This document shows positions 7,115 to 15,049 of a DNA stretch of 64,000 nucleotides, piece by piece. The stretch is from Gammaproteobacteria bacterium (GTDB taxonomy: Bacteria > Pseudomonadota > Gammaproteobacteria > 21-64-14): assembly GCA_027013145.1 (NCBI GenBank), contig JALUXX010000011.1, positions 318,556 through 382,555 of the forward strand, given 5' to 3'. The position numbers and the translations under genes were made by a program. Below the pieces are notes generated by a model. That model saw nothing but the letters and a program-made list of their open reading frames with translations, was not told where the DNA came from and ran no database searches. The first letter of the stretch is position 1. Every line of letters begins with the position of its first letter.

Positions 7115-8057
7115 CCCCGGAGCGCGTCGCGTCGTCTCCTTCCTGCCGGCCGCCACCGAGATCGTCGCCGCGCTCGGCTGTGCCGACCGGCTCGTCGGTG
7201 TCTCGCACGAATGCGACTTCCCGCCGCAGGTGCGCCGGCTTCCGGCGGTGAGCCGTTGCACGATGGCGGCCGATGCCGACAGCGCGGCGGTGGACGCGTG
7301 GGTGAGCGCAGGCCTCGCGCGCGGCGCCCCACTCTACGAGATCGACGCCGAGCGCCTGCGCCGGCTGGCCCCCGACCTCGTCCTCACCCAAGGCCTGTGT
7401 GCGGTGTGCGCCCCCGACCCGTCGACGCTCGCCAAGGCCCTCGCGGACCTCCCCCGCCCACCGCGGTTGCTCAGCCTCGAGGCCCACGACCTGGCCGGGG
7501 TGCTCGCCTCGATCACGGCGGTGGCGGACGCACTCGGCGAGCCGGCACGCGGCGAGGCGTTGATCGAGCGCCTGCACGCGCGCCTGGCTACGCTGTCGCG
7601 TGCGCTCGGCGCGACGGTGCGGCGCCCGCGCACCGCGGTGATCGAGTGGCTCGATCCGCTGTATTGCTGCGGCCACTGGACCCCGGAACTGGTCGCCCTG
7701 GCCGGCGGCGAGGAGGTGTTCGGGCGACCCGGCCGCCCGTCGGTCCGCCGCACCTGGGAGGCCCTGGCCGATGCCGCACCCGAGGTGCTGGTCATCGCCT
7801 GCTGCGGCCAGGACGCCGCACGTGCGGCGCGCGACTGGCAGCCGCTGCGCCGCCGCGCCGAGGTCGCCGCGCTGCCCGCGGTCCGCTCCGGGCGCGTGCA
7901 CCTGGTCGACGGCAACGCCTATTTCAACCGTCCGGGACCGCGTCTGATCGACAGCGCCGAACGCCTCGCCGACCTCCTGCATCCACGGCGCGCCGGCGCG
8001 CGGGACTGCAGCGCGGCGCGTGCTGCGGTACAATCGGGCGCCGCAACGGAATCCTGA
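7101..8057 (+). CDS. BtuF-like cobalamin-binding protein, apparently cytoplasmic
   Basis: 318 residues with a class III substrate-binding fold: RVVSFLPAATEIVAALGCADRLVGVSHECDFP, LAPDLVLTQGLCAVCAPD, VIEWLDPLYCCGHWTPELVALAGG, LVDGNAYFNRPGPRLIDSAERLADLLHP. This variant (FLPAATEI, ECDFP, EWLDPLY.GHW) is the one often annotated cobalamin-binding protein. No signal peptide or lipobox precedes the fold, so it should stay in the cytoplasm, unlike BtuF of the BtuCDF importer. It overlaps the PP-loop gene upstream and is followed closely by a small integral membrane protein. Confidence 0.85.
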   Translation: MTAPDPGARRVVSFLPAATEIVAALGCADRLVGVSHECDFPPQVRRLPAVSRCTMAADADSAAVDAWVSAGLARGAPLYEIDAERLRRLAPDLVLTQGLCAVCAPDPSTLAKALADLPRPPRLLSLEAHDLAGVLASITAVADALGEPARGEALIERLHARLATLSRALGATVRRPRTAVIEWLDPLYCCGHWTPELVALAGGEEVFGRPGRPSVRRTWEALADAAPEVLVIACCGQDAARAARDWQPLRRRAEVAALPAVRSGRVHLVDGNAYFNRPGPRLIDSAERLADLLHPRRAGARDCSAARAAVQSGAATES

Positions 8058-8095
8058 CCCACGGCCCCCACCGGGCCGTACGGAGCCGAAATCGC

Positions 8096-8647
8096 ATGAG
8101 CAGCCATCACCGGACCTGGATCGCCCTCGGGCTCGTCGCCGCGGCCGCCGCGGCCCGGCTCGTCCCGCACGTGCCCAACCTCATGCCGGTCGAGGCGATG
8201 GCCCTGTTCGGCGGCGCCGCGTTCGCGGACCGGCGGCTCGCGCTGATCGTGCCGTTCGCGGCCCTGTTCCTCAGCGACCTGGTGCTGGGTTACGCGGTCT
8301 ACGGCTATGGTCTGTTCTATCCGGGGATGGCCTTCGTCTACGGGGCCGTGGGCCTGATCGCGCTCGCGGGCACCCGCCTCGGCGCCCGCCCCGGCGCCGC
8401 GCGCATCGGGACCGGCGCGCTCGCGGCCGCCGTGCTCTTCTTCCTGGTGACGAACTTCGGCGTCTGGCTCACGGGCACGCTGTATCCGCACACCGCCGCC
8501 GGACTCGCGGCCTGCTACGCGGCGGCGCTGCCCTTCTTCCGCTACACGCTTGCCGGGACGCTCCTCTATTCGGCCCTGCTCTTCGGCGGCTACGCGCTCG
8601 CGTGCCGGCGCGGGGAGGCGCGGCGGCTGCACGGCGCGTTACGCTGA
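8096..8647 (+). CDS. DUF6580-like integral membrane protein
   Basis: 183 residues with about five membrane helices. The pattern ARLVPHVPNLMPVEAMALFGGAAFADRRLALIVPFAALFLSDLVLG, MAFVYGAVGLIALAG, AVLFFLVTNFGVWLTGTLYPHTAAGLAACYAAALPFFRYTLAGTLLYSALLFG fits the family now called DUF6580, which resembles small ECF-transporter S components in size and topology. It directly follows the BtuF-like gene, so a role in uptake of a cobalamin-type compound is possible but unproven. It lacks the mid-protein Cys described for BtuM. Confidence 0.75.
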   Translation: MSSHHRTWIALGLVAAAAAARLVPHVPNLMPVEAMALFGGAAFADRRLALIVPFAALFLSDLVLGYAVYGYGLFYPGMAFVYGAVGLIALAGTRLGARPGAARIGTGALAAAVLFFLVTNFGVWLTGTLYPHTAAGLAACYAAALPFFRYTLAGTLLYSALLFGGYALACRRGEARRLHGALR

Positions 8648-8726
8648 AGGCCCGCCGGCCGCGGCGCGACGGCCCCCCGCCCCCTTTACGCCGGATTCGG
8701 CGCCCGCTCCCGCCGCGAGAGCCGTC

Positions 8727-9647
8727 TCAGGTTGTCAGGACGATGATCAGCGGCAGGTAGACCATCGCCAGCAGGACCGAGAGTGAGACCACCGCCGCGG
8801 CCAGCTCCCGGTCGAGCCCCTCCAGCGAGGCGAATACCAGCGTATTGAAGCCCGCCGGCGCGGCCGCACCCACGATCACGACGGCGCGCTCGATTCCGGT
8901 GAGGCCGAAGAGCCGGACCCACAACAGCCCGAGCGCCGATCCGGCGCCGGCGCGCAGCAGCAGCGGCAGGACGAGCGCGGCAGGCAGGCGCCTGGGCGGG
9001 CGGAAGAAGATCCCCATCGCCACCAGCACCAGCAATACGCCGAACGCCCCGCCCCACTGCAGGCCGTGCAGCAACGGCCCCGGCAACGCGACGCCGCCCA
9101 GGTTCAGTCCGAGCGCCCCGGCCATCGCCCAGAACGGCGGGAAGCGGACCAGCGCGCGCAGGACCGGGCGCAGGCCCGCGTCGGCGCGTCCGTACCAGGC
9201 GGCGATCGCATAGACGAGCGTAAGCACGATCAGGCCGTTGCCGAAGTCGAAGAAGGCCAGGTGCCCGGCGCCCTTGGCGCCCCAGGCCGCGAAGGCGAAC
9301 GGGTAGACGACGGCGAGGTTCATGATCATGGCGCCGATGATCTGCACCCCGCGCTGCCGGCGTGGGAGGTGCAGCGGACGGCCCACGGCGGCTGCGAGCC
9401 CCCACATCACAAGGACGGTCAGCACGGCCGCCGCCGGCAGCCGCGCGATCTGCGGCGTCAGCACAAGGGGCGTGACTGTCCCGAGGATCAGAGCAGGCAT
9501 GCCGAGGCGTACGACCCACCTGAGGAGTCGTTCGGCGTGCGCGGGGCCGAGCCGGTACCGCCCCCGCAGCATTACCCCCGCGGCGAAAGCGAACGCGACC
9601 GGCGTCAGGCGCAGCCACAGTTCCGTCACGGGATGGTCCGCCGTCAT
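8727..9647 (-). CDS. AEC-family (auxin efflux carrier-like) transporter
   Basis: 306 residues with about ten membrane helices. N-terminal FAFAAGVMLRGRYRLGPAHAERLLRWVVRLGMPALIL, central IIGAMIMNLAVVYPFAFAAWG (the conserved N in the broken helix), and C-terminal AVVIVGAAAPAGFNTLVFASLEGLDRELAAAVVSLSVLLAMVYLPLI are typical of bacterial AEC permeases, which move small carboxylates such as malate or malonate. The substrate is unknown. It converges on the DUF6580 gene, 79 bp away. Confidence 0.88.
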   Translation of the reverse strand: MTADHPVTELWLRLTPVAFAFAAGVMLRGRYRLGPAHAERLLRWVVRLGMPALILGTVTPLVLTPQIARLPAAAVLTVLVMWGLAAAVGRPLHLPRRQRGVQIIGAMIMNLAVVYPFAFAAWGAKGAGHLAFFDFGNGLIVLTLVYAIAAWYGRADAGLRPVLRALVRFPPFWAMAGALGLNLGGVALPGPLLHGLQWGGAFGVLLVLVAMGIFFRPPRRLPAALVLPLLLRAGAGSALGLLWVRLFGLTGIERAVVIVGAAAPAGFNTLVFASLEGLDRELAAAVVSLSVLLAMVYLPLIIVLTT

Positions 9648-9805
9648 CCCGCGCAGTTTACCGCGCCGACGGCGGCGGCGCCCTGCGGGCGAGACGGGCA
9701 GCCCGCCAAAGACCGACTAAACTAAGTGAGGACACCGCGGCGGGCCCCGACCGGGTTTCCCGCCGCGACTGTTGGGTGTTCGACCACTGGAGGGAGGGGG
9801 GAAAC

Positions 9806-11209
9806 ATGAACGACGTCGATCCCGCCGCGGGAGGCGCCGCGGCGCGGCCGCACCGTGGCGGTTGGACCGAGTTGTGGCTGAAAGAGGACTGGTGGGCGGT
9901 ATGGCTGGGCATCGGAATCGTACTGGTCGCCTACGGCTTCTTCGCCGCCGGCGCGACGATCAAGCCGATCGCCGTGGCGCCCGCCAAATGGCATACCTTC
10001 GGTCAGTTGTGGGCCGATTTCACCGCCCACGTGGACGGGTACGGGCTGCAGTTCCTGATGTGGGTGGCGATCTTCGGCGTCTCGCTCCGGGTAATGGGGC
10101 ACAAGTTCTCCGAGTTCCTGCCCGCGTTCGTGTTCATCTACATTCTTTCGATCATCATCTTCATGATCGGGGCCTGGGACCAAGCACACCATTATAATCT
10201 GGAACCGCCGCTGGTGGCCCTGGTGGTGGGCATGGTGGTCTCCAACTTCATCGGCCTGCCGCGCTGGATGGATACGGGCTTCCGCGTCGAGTACTACATC
10301 AAGACCGGTATCGTGCTGCTCGGCGCCACGCTGCCGTTCACCCTGATCATCTGGGCCGGTCCCTACGCCATCGTGCAGGCATCGGTGATCTCGATCACGA
10401 CCTTCGTCGTCATCTATTTCGCCGCTACCCGCCTCGGGCTGGATCGGCGGCTCGCCGCGTGTCTGGGGGCGGGCGGTGCCGTGTGCGGCGTGTCCGGAGC
10501 GATCGCCATCGCCGGTGCGGTGGGTGCGAAAAAGGAACACCCGTCGATCGCCATCACCATGGTCATCGTCTGGGCGATCCTGATGATCTTCTTCCTGCCG
10601 CTGGTCTCGCGGGCGTTGCATCTCCACACGGGGGTGGCGGGTGCGTGGATCGGCACCTCGGAGTTCGCGGATGCGGCGGGCTTCGCCGCGGCGCAGGCCT
10701 ACGGGAGCATGGCCGCAGGCCTCGGGCTGCCCGGTACCCCCGACCAGGCGGTCTGGGGCTTCACGCTGATGAAGGTCATCGGCCGCGACATCTGGATCGG
10801 GCTGTGGGCGTTTATCCTGGCGATCATCGCCACCACCCGTTGGGAGGCCCAGGAGACCGGGGTGAAGCCCGATGCGGCGCAGATCTGGTGGCGGTTTCCG
10901 AAGTTCGTGGTCGGGTTCCTGGCGGCCTCGGTGCTGATGACGGTGGTGGTGAGACACTACAGCCTCGCCGAATTCAACCGCGTCGCCAAGCCCTTGCTGG
11001 TGGGGCCCGTAAAGGCGTTGCGCACCTGGTCGTTTATCTTCTGCTTCCTGAGCATCGGGTTGACCACGCGCTTTCGCGAGTTGGCCAGCGTCGGCGCCAA
11101 GCCCTTCTGGGCCTTCAGCGTGGGCGCCATCGTCAATGTGCTGCTCGGGTTCCTGTTGTCGGCCGTGATCTTCGGCACGTATTGGTCGAACCTCGGCTTG
11201 CCCAAATAG
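9806..11209 (+). CDS. YeiH/UPF0324-family putative sulfate exporter-like membrane protein
   Basis: 467 residues from the ATG after a very strong GGAGGGAGGGGGG ribosome site. About eleven membrane helices. The core VALVVGMVVSNFIGLPRWM, EYYIKTGIVLLGATLPF, CLGAGGAVCGVSGAIAIAGAVGAKKEH, and IFCFLSIGLTTRFREL are landmarks of the UPF0324 (PSE) family. It carries ~60 extra N-terminal residues and a long central insertion (IGTSEFADAAGFAAAQAYG.., DIWIGLWAF). The substrate is not established; sulfur oxyanions or taurine-derived compounds are suggested for relatives. Confidence 0.85.
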   Translation: MNDVDPAAGGAAARPHRGGWTELWLKEDWWAVWLGIGIVLVAYGFFAAGATIKPIAVAPAKWHTFGQLWADFTAHVDGYGLQFLMWVAIFGVSLRVMGHKFSEFLPAFVFIYILSIIIFMIGAWDQAHHYNLEPPLVALVVGMVVSNFIGLPRWMDTGFRVEYYIKTGIVLLGATLPFTLIIWAGPYAIVQASVISITTFVVIYFAATRLGLDRRLAACLGAGGAVCGVSGAIAIAGAVGAKKEHPSIAITMVIVWAILMIFFLPLVSRALHLHTGVAGAWIGTSEFADAAGFAAAQAYGSMAAGLGLPGTPDQAVWGFTLMKVIGRDIWIGLWAFILAIIATTRWEAQETGVKPDAAQIWWRFPKFVVGFLAASVLMTVVVRHYSLAEFNRVAKPLLVGPVKALRTWSFIFCFLSIGLTTRFRELASVGAKPFWAFSVGAIVNVLLGFLLSAVIFGTYWSNLGLPK

Positions 11210-11290
11210 CTGCGGGGCCGGCGGGGGGCGTTCCGCGTTGGACGTCCCCGCCGGCCGGCGGCCGCCTGACCGACGGTGGGAGCACGGGCC

Positions 11291-11488
11291 ATGACGGAAC
11301 GATTGCCTTGTTGCAGGTATTGCGCCTATTTCCGCTCCGAACCCAAGGAGATCGAGGCCGAAATCCCCGGGCTGCGGGTGCTGGGCTCCGGATACGCATC
11401 TGTCCGGGCCGGGGACGGGCTGTGTAGGCGTCACGGTCGTTACCTGCCCGCCACGGCGGCTTGTCGCGACTACCACCCCCTCCGCTGA
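11291..11488 (+). CDS. Small cysteine-rich protein, possible metal binder
   Basis: 65 residues. Cys at 7, 8, 11, 44 and 57 with His nearby (CCRYCAYF, LCRRHGRY, ACRDYHPL) give a CxxC plus two distant C/H groups, as in small zinc- or iron-binding proteins. There is no membrane segment. It follows the YeiH-like gene by 81 bp on the same strand. I do not recognise the family. Confidence 0.6.
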   Translation: MTERLPCCRYCAYFRSEPKEIEAEIPGLRVLGSGYASVRAGDGLCRRHGRYLPATAACRDYHPLR

Positions 11489-11529
11489 GGCTGCTACCCG
11501 CGCGGCCCCAGGGCATTCGTAGCCGAAAA

Positions 11530-11598
11530 AGCTACTTTAATGGCATTGATCCTCCCGGTATAGTTATCCTTCCAGCCAGTCCGGGCTGGAAAGTAGCT
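11530..11598 (+). promoter_or_regulatory. Promoter with 9-bp dyad and nested hairpin before the gad operon
   Basis: AGCTACTTT at 11530-11538 and its exact inverse AAAGTAGCT at 11590-11598 flank a sigma-70-like promoter (TTTAAT 11536-11541, 17-bp spacer, TATAGT 11559-11564). Inside, TTCCAGCC (11570-11577), a 6-nt loop and GGCTGGAA (11584-11591) form a perfect 8-bp hairpin near the expected transcript start. The left arm overlaps the -35 box and the right arm lies just after the start point, an arrangement typical of repressor operators. The HTH regulator encoded next is the obvious candidate ligand. Confidence 0.6.
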
Positions 11599-11615
11599 AA
11601 AAAGGCTTCACCAGC

Positions 11616-12242
11616 TTGGGCCAGACGTTTCCGGATCCTGCGACTGCGGCGACCGACCTCGTTCTGGGCGGGCACCGCGGTCGCGCGTTGCGCGTGCTGT
11701 TGCAGCACCCGACCGATTCCCTGCACCTGCGCGAACTCGCCCGCCGGATCGGTGCTCCGCCCGGCACCTTGCGCAGGGACTTGGCGCGGCTCGCGGAGGC
11801 CGGCGTGGTTGCCCGCAGCCGGGTCGGGAACCTCGTCCTGTACCGCGCCGATCCGACCTGCCCGATTTACGATGAGCTGCGCGGTATCGCCCTCAAGACT
11901 GCGGAACTGGCGCGGCGCCTGCGCGGCGCACTCGCGCCCTTGGCGCGCGACGTGTCCGTGGCGTTTCTCCATGGGGACCCCGAGGCCGAACGGCCGCGGG
12001 ACCTGGTGGTCGTTGCCACGATCGCGCCCGCCACGGTCGTGAGCGCCCTGGCAGGATGCGCCGGTGACGGCGTGGCCGCCGCGGTGCGCACGCGGGTCTA
12101 CCCGCCCGATGCACTGCGCAAGAAGGCGCGCAAGAAGGACCCGCAACTGGCGCGCCTGATGAAGGGTCCGAAAGTGTTTCTCGTCGGGCGTGACGACGAC
12201 CTCCGGCGCCTCGCCGGCAAGCGTCGAACGCCCGCCGCCTGA
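11616..12242 (+). CDS. Winged-helix regulator with degenerate nucleotidyltransferase domain
   Basis: 208 residues from a TTG; no ATG or GTG fits upstream of the fold. Residues ~22-85 form a winged HTH (RALRVLLQHPTDSLHLRELARRIGAPPGTLRRDLARLAEAGVVARSRVGNLVLYRA). Residues ~110-200 resemble the nucleotidyltransferase domain found in HTH-NTase regulators, but the catalytic G-S and D-x-D residues are replaced (FLHGDPEAERPRDLVVVA), so it is probably not catalytic. It heads an operon with two permeases and glutamate decarboxylase, 11 bp before the first permease, and likely controls it through the dyad at its promoter. Confidence 0.75.
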   Translation: MGQTFPDPATAATDLVLGGHRGRALRVLLQHPTDSLHLRELARRIGAPPGTLRRDLARLAEAGVVARSRVGNLVLYRADPTCPIYDELRGIALKTAELARRLRGALAPLARDVSVAFLHGDPEAERPRDLVVVATIAPATVVSALAGCAGDGVAAAVRTRVYPPDALRKKARKKDPQLARLMKGPKVFLVGRDDDLRRLAGKRRTPAA

Positions 12243-12253
12243 CGTAGCGACCG

Positions 12254-13594
12254 ATGTCGTCGGCGCCGACACCGGAATCCCGGCCGGCCCTGCGAACCTG
12301 GTCGACGCTGTCGATCGGCATCGGCGGAATGATCGGGGGCGGGATCTTCGCGGTCACCGGCCTGGCGATCGACCTCACCCGCGGCGCGATCCCGATCGCC
12401 TTCGCGCTCGCCGGCCTCGTCGCGTTCCTCACCGCCTACTGTTACCTCAAGCTCACCCTGCGCTACCCGAGCCGCGGTGGCACGGTGGAGTTCCTCAATC
12501 GCGCCTACGGCAGCGGCGTGTTCACGGGGACGCTCAGCATCCTGCTGTGCCTGAGCTATGTCGTGCTGCTCGCGGTGTACGCCTACGCCTTCGGGGCCTA
12601 TGCCGCCGGCCTCTCGGGCGCGGTCCCCGACGCGATGCTGCGGGACGCGCTGGGGAGCGCCGCGCTCGTGGCCCTGGCGCTGCTGAACTTCCTCGGTCCC
12701 CGGCTCGTCGTGCGCAGCGAAAACGCCCTCAATGTACTCAAGCTCGCCCTGTTGGCCGCCTTCGTGCTCGCCGGCGCGGTCGCACCGGCGCATTGGGCGC
12801 GACTGTCGCCCGCCGAGTTCGTCGGACCGTGGCCGCTGTTCAGCGGCGCGATGATCATCTTCCTCAACTACGAAGGCTTCGAGTTGATCGCAAACGCCGC
12901 GCCCAACGTCGCGGACCGCACCCGCAGCCTGCCGATCGCCTATCTGGGCGGCGTGCTGATCGTGCTCGTCGCCTACGTCCTGATCGCGCTGGTGACCGTC
13001 GCGCACCTGGACTTCGCCGCCGCCGCGCGCCATTCGGACAACGTCCTCGCCGCGGCGGCGGCGAACTTCCTCGGCGCGCCGGGCGCGGCGATGATCGCGG
13101 TGGCCGCCCTGCTCGCGACCGGCTCGGCCATCAACGCCACCTTCTACGGCTCCGGGCGCCTGACCTATCTCATCGCGCGTTACGGTGAGTTGCCCGTCGA
13201 ATTCGAGCGCGACATCCGCAACCAGCCGGCCGAGGGCCTGGCCGCATTCCTGATCCTCGCGCTGCTGGTGTTGAACCTCGTACCGCTGAACGCGATCGCG
13301 ACCATGGGCAGCGCGGGATTCCTTCTGGTGTTCGCCGCCGTCAACCTCGCCTGCCTGCGCCTGGCCTCCGAGACCGGCGCGTCGCGCGCCGTCGCATTGG
13401 CCGGAGTGATCGCCTGCCTCGCCGCATTCGCGGCGCTGGTCGCCGAGACGCTGCTCGATCCCGCCACCCGCGCCCAGGTCGGGGTGCTGGCGGGAATGCT
13501 CGCGCTCTCCTGGCTCATTGAGGTCGTCTATCGCGGCCTCACCGCGCGCGAGATCCATATGGGCCGCCCCGGCGCGGGGGGACGCGCGCGTTGA
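12254..13594 (+). CDS. APC-superfamily amino acid permease
   Basis: 446 residues, about twelve membrane helices. The N-terminal LSIGIGGMIGGGIFAVTGLAIDLTRGAIPIAFALAGLVAFLTAYCYLKLTLRYPSRGGTVEFLNRAYG holds the GxGIFG-type substrate-binding break in helix 1 and the conserved P-x-x-GG after helix 2. The middle FLNYEGFELIANAAPNVADRTRSLPIAY matches helix 6 of amino acid/polyamine permeases. The substrate is unknown. It overlaps the next gene by 4 bp (TTGA). Confidence 0.9.
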   Translation: MSSAPTPESRPALRTWSTLSIGIGGMIGGGIFAVTGLAIDLTRGAIPIAFALAGLVAFLTAYCYLKLTLRYPSRGGTVEFLNRAYGSGVFTGTLSILLCLSYVVLLAVYAYAFGAYAAGLSGAVPDAMLRDALGSAALVALALLNFLGPRLVVRSENALNVLKLALLAAFVLAGAVAPAHWARLSPAEFVGPWPLFSGAMIIFLNYEGFELIANAAPNVADRTRSLPIAYLGGVLIVLVAYVLIALVTVAHLDFAAAARHSDNVLAAAAANFLGAPGAAMIAVAALLATGSAINATFYGSGRLTYLIARYGELPVEFERDIRNQPAEGLAAFLILALLVLNLVPLNAIATMGSAGFLLVFAAVNLACLRLASETGASRAVALAGVIACLAAFAALVAETLLDPATRAQVGVLAGMLALSWLIEVVYRGLTAREIHMGRPGAGGRAR

Positions 13595-15021
13595 GTGCCG
13601 AACCCGTGAGGACCGCACCCGGTGGGCGGCTCGGCGTCGTCACCCTGACGATGATGACCGCGGCGCTGTTCCTCACGCTGCGCAACATGCCGATGATGGC
13701 CGCCACCGGGCTCCAGATGGTGTTCTTCAACGCCATTACGGTGTTCGCCTTCCTCATCCCGATCGCGCTGGTGTCCGCGGAACTGGCGACGGCCTGGCCG
13801 CGAAACGGCGTGTTCCACTGGGTCGAGGAGGCCTTCGGGACGCGCTGGGGCCTGGTGGCCGTCTGGCTGCAGTGGGTCCAGAGCCTGTTCGGGATCACCT
13901 CGATCCTCTCCTATGCGGCGGCGGCCGCCGCCTACGCCTTCGACCCGGCGCTGGCCGCCTCGCGCGGCTACATCGTCCTGGTGATCCTGCTGGTCTACTG
14001 GGTCGCGACCGTCGCGAACCTGCGCGGCACGCGGCTGTCGGGCATGATCAGCAGCGTCTGTCTCGCCGCCGGCGTGCTGGTCCCGACGCTGGCGCTGATC
14101 GCGCTCGCCGCCGCCTATGCCGCCTCGGGCGCACCGCTGCACCTGGATCTCTCCCTGCGTGCCGGCAACTGGCTGCCGCTGCACGACGTCCGGCACAGCC
14201 TGCTGCTGTTCCTGAGTTTCATTTTCGGGGTCGTCGGCATCGAGGTATCCGCCGCGCACGCGCGCGAGGTCCGCGACGTGCGGCGCAATTTTCCGATCGC
14301 GGTCTTCGCCGCGGCGGTGCTCGGCTTCGTGCTCACGCTGTTCGGCGGCCTGGCGGTGGCGGCGGTCGTGCCCGCGGACCGGCTGGATCTGGTCTCGGGG
14401 GCGGTGCAGGCACTGGCGGCGTTGCTGGGGCATTTCGGTCTCGCGCCGCTGACCCCGGTCGTCGCGGCGCTGGTGGCCCTGGGCGCGGCCGGACAGGTCA
14501 GCACCTGGGTGGTGGGGCCCGTCAAGGGGTTGTGGGCGGCGGGGCGGGACGGCAACCTGCCGCCGGCGCTGCAGGCGGTCAACGACCGGGGCGTGCCGAG
14601 CCGCCTGCTGTTCGTGCAGGCCGCGCTGATGAGCCTGGTCGCCGGGGCCTTCCTGATCATCCCATCGGTCGACACGGCCTTCCTGCTGCTCACCTCCGCG
14701 GCGGTCGTGCTCTATGCGACGATGTACCTGATGCTCTTCGCCGCCGCGATCCGGCTGCGCTACACTGAGCCCGACACGCCGCGCCCCTACCGTGTGCCCG
14801 GCGGGGGCAATCTGGGCCTGTGGCTGGTCGCCGGCACGGGCTTCGCCACGACGCTGGCGTGCCTGGCGATCGGGTTCATTCCGCCCGGTCCGGGGGTCGC
14901 GCCGGGGACGTACCGCATCGCGATGCTGATCGTGCTCGTCGTGATGGTGCTGTTGCCCGTCCTGCTGTACCGCGTGCGCCGCCCGCAGTGGGCCGCGACC
15001 GGCGATCGCGCGATCGAGTGA
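13591..15021 (+). CDS. APC-family amino acid antiporter, GadC-like
   Basis: 476 residues, about twelve membrane helices, starting at a TTG that overlaps the previous stop. The start LGVVTLTMMTAALFLTLRNMPMMAATGLQMVFF and PIALVSAELATAWPRNGVFHWVEEAFG match the glutamate:GABA antiporter subgroup, as do FIFGVVGIEVSAAHAREVRD and VVGPVKGLWAAGRDGNLPPALQAVN. It lies 28 bp before glutamate decarboxylase, so glutamate-in/GABA-out exchange is the natural role. It ends soon after the last helix and lacks the long C-terminal plug that closes E. coli GadC at neutral pH. Confidence 0.85.
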   Translation: MSAEPVRTAPGGRLGVVTLTMMTAALFLTLRNMPMMAATGLQMVFFNAITVFAFLIPIALVSAELATAWPRNGVFHWVEEAFGTRWGLVAVWLQWVQSLFGITSILSYAAAAAAYAFDPALAASRGYIVLVILLVYWVATVANLRGTRLSGMISSVCLAAGVLVPTLALIALAAAYAASGAPLHLDLSLRAGNWLPLHDVRHSLLLFLSFIFGVVGIEVSAAHAREVRDVRRNFPIAVFAAAVLGFVLTLFGGLAVAAVVPADRLDLVSGAVQALAALLGHFGLAPLTPVVAALVALGAAGQVSTWVVGPVKGLWAAGRDGNLPPALQAVNDRGVPSRLLFVQAALMSLVAGAFLIIPSVDTAFLLLTSAAVVLYATMYLMLFAAAIRLRYTEPDTPRPYRVPGGGNLGLWLVAGTGFATTLACLAIGFIPPGPGVAPGTYRIAMLIVLVVMVLLPVLLYRVRRPQWAATGDRAIE

Positions 15022-15049
15022 ACGCAACCGCACCCGCCCGGAGCCTGCG

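Noticed and set aside
7115-8095. Cobalamin riboswitch near the BtuF-like gene
   Set aside because: The gene overlaps the one upstream and no B12-box (GCCACTG-like) element is visible in the flanks.
12098-13618. Long minus-strand open frame opposite the first APC permease
   Set aside because: Low-complexity Arg/Asp/Gly/Gln composition and no ribosome site; the permease frame has clear membrane helices and motifs.
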